5,175 nt of DNA from an uncultured Clostridia bacterium (GTDB lineage: Bacteria > Bacillota > Clostridia > Christensenellales > Aristaeellaceae), in assembly GCA_946409855.1 (NCBI GenBank), contig CAMJXZ010000248.1:1-5175 (forward strand), in the 5' to 3' direction. Shown here piece after piece: positions 1 to 3,254 of this stretch (positions are counted from its first letter, which is position 1; every line of letters begins with the position of its first letter). The notes under the pieces are model-generated. The model had not been told where the DNA came from, did no database searches, and saw only the letters and a list, made by a program, of their open reading frames with translations. A program made the translations under genes and the position numbers.

Positions 1-43
1 AAAAATGCTCCTCGCGGCGTACATGCCGCCGCTGCGGATTACC

Positions 44-67
44 ATCAGGGGGAAGGTTCCCCCTGAT
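44..67. repeat. perfect inverted repeat upstream of tpiA
   Basis: Two 11-base arms (44-54 and 57-67, beginning ATCAGGGGG and ending CCCCCTGAT) pair perfectly around two G residues; in RNA this gives a GC-rich stem with a tight AGGT loop. No T-run follows on either strand, so it is not a classic intrinsic terminator. It could be the end of an upstream transcript, an RNA-processing or stabilising hairpin inside a glycolytic operon, or a protein-binding site. A weaker hairpin lies at 14-29 (GCGGCG, loop TACA, TGCCGC, with one G-T pair). I see no convincing gene or promoter in 1-153. A 47-codon open frame from the ATG at 5 to the stop at 146 runs through the repeat and matches nothing I know. Confidence 0.6.
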
Positions 68-153
68 CACCCCCTCCGGAGAACGATGCGTACCTTAACC
101 TTTACCAGGAAACTGAACAATTACAAACCATATTTGAAAGCGAGGTAATTCCC

Positions 154-906
154 ATGCGCAAGCCGATCATTGCCGGCAACTGGAAGATGAACAAGACCCC
201 CAAGGAAGCCAGGGAACTGGTGGAAGCCCTCAAGCCGCTGGTCAAGGACGCCAAGGCGACCGTCGTCGTCTGCGTCCCCGCGGTGGACATTGCCGCCGCC
301 GTGGAAGCGGCCAAGGGCTCCAAGATCCAGGTGGGCGCTCAGAATGTGCACTTCAAGGATGCCGGCGCCTATACCGGTGAACTCTCCGCCGCCATGCTCA
401 AGGAAGCGGGCGCCGAATACGTGATCATCGGCCATTCCGAGCGCCGCCAGTATTTCGGCGAGACGGACGAAACCGTCAACCTGCGGACCGTGACCGCCGT
501 GAACGCCGGCCTGATCCCGATCATCTGCGTGGGCGAAAACAAGGGCCAGCGGGAAGCCGGCTATACCGACGCCCTGGTCGAATACCAGACCCTGATCGCC
601 CTGACCGGCCTGACCCCGGCGCAGATCAAGAAGGTCATCATCGCCTATGAGCCCGTCTGGGCTATCGGCACCGGCCTCACCGCCACCGACGAGCAGGCCA
701 ACGAGACCATCGGCGTGATCCGCAAGGCCATCGCCCGCAAGTACGGCAAGGGCGTTGCCAACGCCGTGCGCATCCAGTACGGCGGCTCCATGAAGCCCAG
801 CAACGTCAAGGGCCTCATGGCGCAGGAAGAAATTGACGGCGGCCTGATCGGCGGCGCCTCCCTCAAGGCGGAAGACTTTGCGAAGGTCGTCAATTACGAA
901 GACTGA
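154..906 (+). CDS. tpiA: triosephosphate isomerase
   Basis: This cytoplasmic enzyme interconverts dihydroxyacetone phosphate and glyceraldehyde 3-phosphate in glycolysis and gluconeogenesis. The protein has 250 residues, the usual length for a single TIM-barrel. Visible signatures are the N-terminal AGNWKMN (residues 7-13) with catalytic Lys11, IIGHSERR (91-98) with electrophilic His94, and AYEPVWAIGTG (164-174), which carries the general base Glu166 and the flexible loop 6. The phosphate-binding segments YGGSMKPSN (209-217) and GGLIGGASL (229-237) are also present. Nothing is missing or broken. The ATG at 154 is preceded by GCGAGG about eight bases upstream, a modest ribosome binding site. 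No good sigma-A promoter is visible in the 153 bases before it, so it may be transcribed from further upstream, as when tpiA follows gap and pgk (inference). Codons strongly favour C-ending forms and AAG for lysine, as expected for a highly expressed gene. The next gene starts eight bases after its stop. Confidence 0.98.
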   Translation: MRKPIIAGNWKMNKTPKEARELVEALKPLVKDAKATVVVCVPAVDIAAAVEAAKGSKIQVGAQNVHFKDAGAYTGELSAAMLKEAGAEYVIIGHSERRQYFGETDETVNLRTVTAVNAGLIPIICVGENKGQREAGYTDALVEYQTLIALTGLTPAQIKKVIIAYEPVWAIGTGLTATDEQANETIGVIRKAIARKYGKGVANAVRIQYGGSMKPSNVKGLMAQEEIDGGLIGGASLKAEDFAKVVNYED

Positions 907-914
907 TTGAAGGC

Positions 915-1559
915 ATGATCGTATCCTATTGTAAAAAATGCAAGCTGGACAGCGAAGGCACCGTCTGCACATCCTGCGGCAAGCGGGCCTCCGCGGCCGG
1001 CGTGCGGGATGTCTGGCGCATCGTCCGGGTGCCGGGGGCTGACGCCGGCACCTGGCGGAGCGTCGCCGGCGGCGTGTTGCTGGCGGCGCTGCTGCTGGGC
1101 GGCGGGCTGGTGCTACTGGAAAGGCTGCAGAGCACCCAGGCGGACTTTGAGCTGCACGTGAGCGGGATCCTTTCCGCGGTCGCCATCCTGGCGGCGGTGT
1201 GCTTCCTGCTGGCCGGCGCGCTGCTGATGCTGCAGGGCCGGGAAGAAATCCGCTACACGCTGGACATGACCGGCGCCCACTCGCAGACCTGGCACCGCGC
1301 CAGCTACCTGCGCTCCTGGGCCCGGCTGCAGAGCGCCAGGATGGAAACGGCGATCCTTTCCCGGGACGGCTCCAAATATGTCGTCTCCGAGGAGCGCCAC
1401 ATCCGCTGGCAGGACATCCACGAGATCAAGTACGTCCCTTCGGCGGGCATGATCAAGCTGTATCACGTCCGTCATCTTGCCCCTTTCATCCTGCGCATTC
1501 CGGACGAGGAGTACGACACGGCGGAAGCCATCGTCAAAAAGCACGCGAAGATCGTGTGA
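915..1559 (+). CDS. zinc-ribbon membrane protein of unknown function
   Basis: I do not recognise this 214-residue protein as a named family. It begins with a compact four-cysteine ribbon, Cys6-x2-Cys9 and Cys18-x2-Cys21 (CKKC ... CTSCGK), typical of a small structural zinc site. A basic linker leads to two hydrophobic helices at about residues 50-68 and 85-106, rich in Leu, Ala and Gly. The rest (about 108-214) is soluble and mixed alpha/beta, with an aromatic and charged pattern (REEIRYTLD, HIRWQDIHEIKYV, MIKLYHV) that loosely resembles bacterial PH-like domains of membrane proteins; that resemblance is only an impression. The ribbon starts six residues after the chosen ATG, which supports this start. 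The only Shine-Dalgarno-like bases (GAAGG, 909-913) sit too close to the ATG, so translation may depend on ribosomes finishing tpiA eight bases upstream. A strong hairpin follows the stop. A sensor or assembly role is conceivable but unsupported. Confidence 0.85.
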   Translation: MIVSYCKKCKLDSEGTVCTSCGKRASAAGVRDVWRIVRVPGADAGTWRSVAGGVLLAALLLGGGLVLLERLQSTQADFELHVSGILSAVAILAAVCFLLAGALLMLQGREEIRYTLDMTGAHSQTWHRASYLRSWARLQSARMETAILSRDGSKYVVSEERHIRWQDIHEIKYVPSAGMIKLYHVRHLAPFILRIPDEEYDTAEAIVKKHAKIV

Positions 1560-1566
1560 AGGAAAA

Positions 1567-1681
1567 GTCCCGGATGCCGGGCCGGACAGGAACTGCATAG
1601 CAAGAGGGCCTGCCTTCTGTATTTTACAGGAGACAGGCCCTCTTGGTTTTACAGTTCCGGCCCGGGCGGGGGATCCGGGAC
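1567..1681. repeat. nested quasi-palindrome between convergent genes
   Basis: Four sets of complementary arms are nested around a centre near 1623. From the outside they are 1567-1574 with 1674-1681 (GTCCCGGA/TCCGGGAC), 1577-1585 with 1657-1665 (CCGGGCCGG/CCGGCCCGG), 1591-1595 with 1652-1656 (AACTG/CAGTT), and the long inner hairpin 1601-1645. Small unpaired stretches separate them, the largest being 1586-1590 and 1596-1600 on the left arm. The structure covers about 115 bases and fills most of the gap between the + strand tpiA pair and the - strand xylanase. Short T-runs follow on each strand (1647-1650 on +, 1566-1563 on -). It could be a two-way terminator or a small mobile palindromic element; I see no clear target duplication. 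Confidence 0.7.
1601..1650 (+). terminator. intrinsic terminator after the tpiA gene pair
   Basis: A 12-bp perfect outer stem (1601-1612 with 1634-1645, CAAGAGGGCCTG on the left) continues, after one C-A mismatch, into eight more pairs (1614-1621 with 1625-1632, one a G-T wobble). A three-base TTT loop closes it. The T-run TTTT at 1647-1650 follows directly. It lies 41 bases after the stop of the zinc-ribbon gene. The T-run is short, but the stem is very stable. Read from the - strand the same hairpin would meet xylanase transcripts, with a TTTT run only outside the larger palindrome, so termination in both directions is plausible. Confidence 0.8.
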
Positions 1682-1737
1682 CAAAGTCCGTCCTCCCGCC
1701 GTCCGCGGCGCACAGGGGACGCGGAAAAAAACGTTCT

Positions 1738-2937
1738 TTATTCCTTCAGTGCTTCCTGCACCCGGTAGAAGGCGTCCTTGTACTGGTATTTGAGGTCGAC
1801 CAGGCCGCCGTACGGACTGTTCAGGTTGTAGACGTAATTGCCCTTGGGGGCGTTGGTATCGGTCAGGCCCCAGATGGAAACGGCGCGGAGCGGGTTCTGC
1901 CCGTCCTGATACAGGCCCATAAAGACCCGGAACAGGCTGGCGTAATACTCCGCGTGGCGGTCCGCCTGTGCTTTGTCGAAGTTGCGGACGGCCATTTCGG
2001 TGATCTGCACCTCGTAGCCCGCCTGCGCGTAGCCCAGGATGGCGTCGCGGATCATGTCCAGATGGCTCTCTTCCAGGCAGCCTTCCTGTACCCCGTAGCC
2101 GCCGATGTAGCCCTGCATGCCCACGCCGTCCATCAGCCTGCGGGGGGTGCCGTCCTCGTTCACGGCGTAGCGGTCAATGCTGTCCGCCAGGGCCAGGATG
2201 GCCTGCGCCTTGTCCGGGAAATAGGCGTTGTAGTCGTTGTAGTACAGCTTGATGTCCGCGCCCAGCTTTTCCACGGTATTGCGGGCGTAGAGGAAGGCCT
2301 GCGCCACGTAGTCGCCGCCCATGTATTCGAGGAACAGGTTTTTCTGGCCGCTGCGCAGGGTGCGCAGGTGGCGGGCGTCGCCCGGGGCGTACTCGTTCGG
2401 ATTGTCGCCCACGGCTTCGTTCACCACGTCCCAGCAGTAAACGACGCCGGGAAACTTTTCTTCAAAGTGGGTGATGACCCGCTCGATGTAGCAGGCGGTG
2501 CGGGCCTGGACGGTCGCCTGGTCGGCGTAGGGCTTTCTTTCATCGTAGCCCTCGTGGAAGTACCAGTCGTTCATGTAGGCGTCCCACACCAGCACGTGGC
2601 CCCGGACGCCGATGCCGTTTTCCTGCGCCCAGGCGACCATCTTGTCCGCCATGCGGTAGTCCATCACGGGCATGCCGTCGGCGGCCTGTTTGGAAGCCTG
2701 CTGGTTGAGCAGGGAATAGGCCTTCATTTCATTGGTGGCGGTCATGCTGTTGAAATGGTTTTTGATCAGGTCCAGATACCGCTTGTCATTCAGCTGCTGG
2801 AAGGAAAGCGGCGCGCCGAGCTTGAAGCCGTAGGCCGCGGTCAGGCTGTACAGGCTGACCGTTTCTCCCTCCGCGCAGGCGGGAACCAGGGAAGCCGTCA
2901 AAGCGATCATGCAAATAAGAGCCATTAGTTTTTTCAT
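1738..2937 (-). CDS. secreted GH10 family endo-1,4-beta-xylanase (divergent active site)
   Basis: Family-10 glycoside hydrolases cut the beta-1,4 backbone of xylan with retention of configuration. The 399-residue protein starts with a signal peptide (MKK, hydrophobic 4-20, likely cut after Ala22 in ACA-EG), so it is exported. A lipoprotein reading at Cys21 is possible but VPAC is a poor lipobox. One GH10 barrel fills the rest, with no binding module or surface anchor seen. Landmarks are ATNEMK (67-72), VRGHVLVW (111-118), WDVVNEAV (169-176) with acid/base Glu174, LYYNDYN (231-237), GVGMQGY (271-277), QITE (311-314) with nucleophile Glu314, and SIWGLTD (354-360). Several residues that usually contact sugar differ (Thr68, Asp119, Tyr121, Tyr277), so substrate preference may differ from classical xylanases. 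The start at 2937 is chosen because AAGGAGG lies ten bases upstream and the signal peptide begins there; an ATG at 3036 in frame lies upstream of the promoter. Transcribed divergently from the peptide synthetase gene. Confidence 0.93.
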   Translation of the reverse strand: MKKLMALICMIALTASLVPACAEGETVSLYSLTAAYGFKLGAPLSFQQLNDKRYLDLIKNHFNSMTATNEMKAYSLLNQQASKQAADGMPVMDYRMADKMVAWAQENGIGVRGHVLVWDAYMNDWYFHEGYDERKPYADQATVQARTACYIERVITHFEEKFPGVVYCWDVVNEAVGDNPNEYAPGDARHLRTLRSGQKNLFLEYMGGDYVAQAFLYARNTVEKLGADIKLYYNDYNAYFPDKAQAILALADSIDRYAVNEDGTPRRLMDGVGMQGYIGGYGVQEGCLEESHLDMIRDAILGYAQAGYEVQITEMAVRNFDKAQADRHAEYYASLFRVFMGLYQDGQNPLRAVSIWGLTDTNAPKGNYVYNLNSPYGGLVDLKYQYKDAFYRVQEALKE

Positions 2938-2947
2938 CAGGTTGCTC

Positions 2948-2954
2948 CCTCCTT
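2948..2954 (-). promoter_or_regulatory. xylanase ribosome binding site
   Basis: On the - strand this reads AAGGAGG, a full match to the 16S anti-Shine-Dalgarno core, ten bases before the ATG at 2937. It settles the start in favour of the signal-peptide methionine over the in-frame ATG at 3036. Confidence 0.9.
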
Positions 2955-2961
2955 TTTCCGC

Positions 2962-2990
2962 ATTATACCATATAAATCGGCTTCTGCCTA
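2962..2990 (-). promoter_or_regulatory. sigma-A-type promoter of the xylanase gene
   Basis: On the - strand a perfect -10 box TATAAT (2967-2962) follows a 17-base spacer from TAGGCA (2990-2985), a four-of-six match to TTGACA. Transcription would start near 2955, giving a very short leader of about 18 bases that holds little beyond the ribosome binding site. That leaves no room for leader-RNA control of this gene, so regulation, if any, would act at the promoter. This is read from sequence only. Confidence 0.72.
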
Positions 2991-3052
2991 TATCAGACGA
3001 CGGTTTTTCTTTTTGTAAAGCCGTTTCGCCGTTCATCCGGGAAGAAATACCG

Positions 3053-3089
3053 AAACCGGAAACGGATGCTTTACATCCGCCGGTTTTTT
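3053..3089 (+). terminator. terminator-like hairpin overlapping the synthetase promoter
   Basis: AAACCGG (3053-3059) pairs with CCGGTTT (3080-3086), and inside it CGGATG (3063-3068) pairs with CATCCG (3074-3079) around a CTTTA loop; three A residues (3060-3062) bulge on the left. A run of six T (3084-3089) follows the GC-rich part. No + strand gene lies immediately upstream that would need it. It could stop antisense transcription crossing the xylanase gene, insulate the promoter that overlaps it, or form part of a leader switch. Confidence 0.55.
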
Positions 3090-3098
3090 ATATATAAT
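3070..3098 (+). promoter_or_regulatory. sigma-A-type promoter of the peptide synthetase gene
   Basis: A -35 box TTTACA (3070-3075, five of six matches) and a perfect -10 box TATAAT (3093-3098) are separated by exactly 17 bases. Transcription would start near 3105, leaving a leader of about 150 bases before the ATG at 3255. The -35 box lies in the loop and right arm of the terminator-like hairpin at 3053-3089, an uncommon overlap. Confidence 0.78.
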
Positions 3099-3104
3099 GG
3101 ATAC

Positions 3105-3254
3105 GGAGTATGTTTGATCAGCGAATATATTTGCGGCGGCAGCGTATTATGCCAGCGGCGGTACATCTGTACCCCGGCCGCGGACTTTCCGTAAAACATC
3201 CGGGCCGGTCGGACGAAAAAGCGCGGGCACTTCGAACGGACAGGGGAGAAAGGC
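3105..3254 (+). other. long structured leader of the synthetase mRNA
   Basis: Between the predicted transcription start and the synthetase ATG there is a hairpin GGTAC-ATCT-GTACC (3160-3173 region) and a longer-range pairing of CCGGCC (3174-3179) with GGCCGG (3203-3208). An open frame of 51 codons begins at ATG 3110, with GGAG just in front, and ends at 3265, overlapping the synthetase start by 11 bases. Its peptide is arginine-rich and resembles nothing I know. I see no T-box, no known riboswitch core and no further T-run terminator in this stretch. The leader could serve translation control, but chance structure in GC-rich DNA is equally possible. Confidence 0.35.

Larger units (their letters stand above)
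3015..3202. repeat. GTAAA-type repeated motif around the divergent promoters
   Basis: Three related copies occur. On the + strand 3015-3027 reads GTAAAGCCGTTTC. On the - strand 3074-3058 reads GTAAAGCATCCGTTTCC, the same string with three extra bases (CAT after GTAAAG). On the + strand 3191-3202 reads GTAAAACATCCG, eleven of twelve matches to the second copy. The copies sit upstream of, inside and downstream of the + strand promoter. Such spacing is compatible with operators for a regulator, but part of the similarity may come from RNA hairpin arms. No known operator consensus is recognised. Confidence 0.45.

Noticed and set aside
5..148. 47-codon frame ending five bases before tpiA
   Set aside because: It runs through the perfect hairpin, lacks a visible ribosome binding site in the window and its translation resembles no glycolytic gene end such as pgk.
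121..972. 283-codon open frame on the - strand opposite tpiA
   Set aside because: Low-complexity Gly/Ala/Asp/Leu composition typical of an antisense shadow; tpiA on the other strand is unmistakable.
1477..2928. 483-codon open frame on the + strand
   Set aside because: It is antisense to the xylanase, whose family motifs are clear. Long open frames opposite real genes are common in GC-rich DNA, and the translation (runs such as VVVVVQLDV) has no recognisable domain.
2938..3036. 33-residue N-terminal extension of the xylanase
   Set aside because: It would bury the signal peptide, has no ribosome binding site matching AAGGAGG, and lies across the likely promoter and transcription start.
3105..3254. 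T-box or other riboswitch in the synthetase leader
   Set aside because: No T-box core (GGGUGGNACCGCG-like) or other known aptamer core was found; only simple hairpins are visible.
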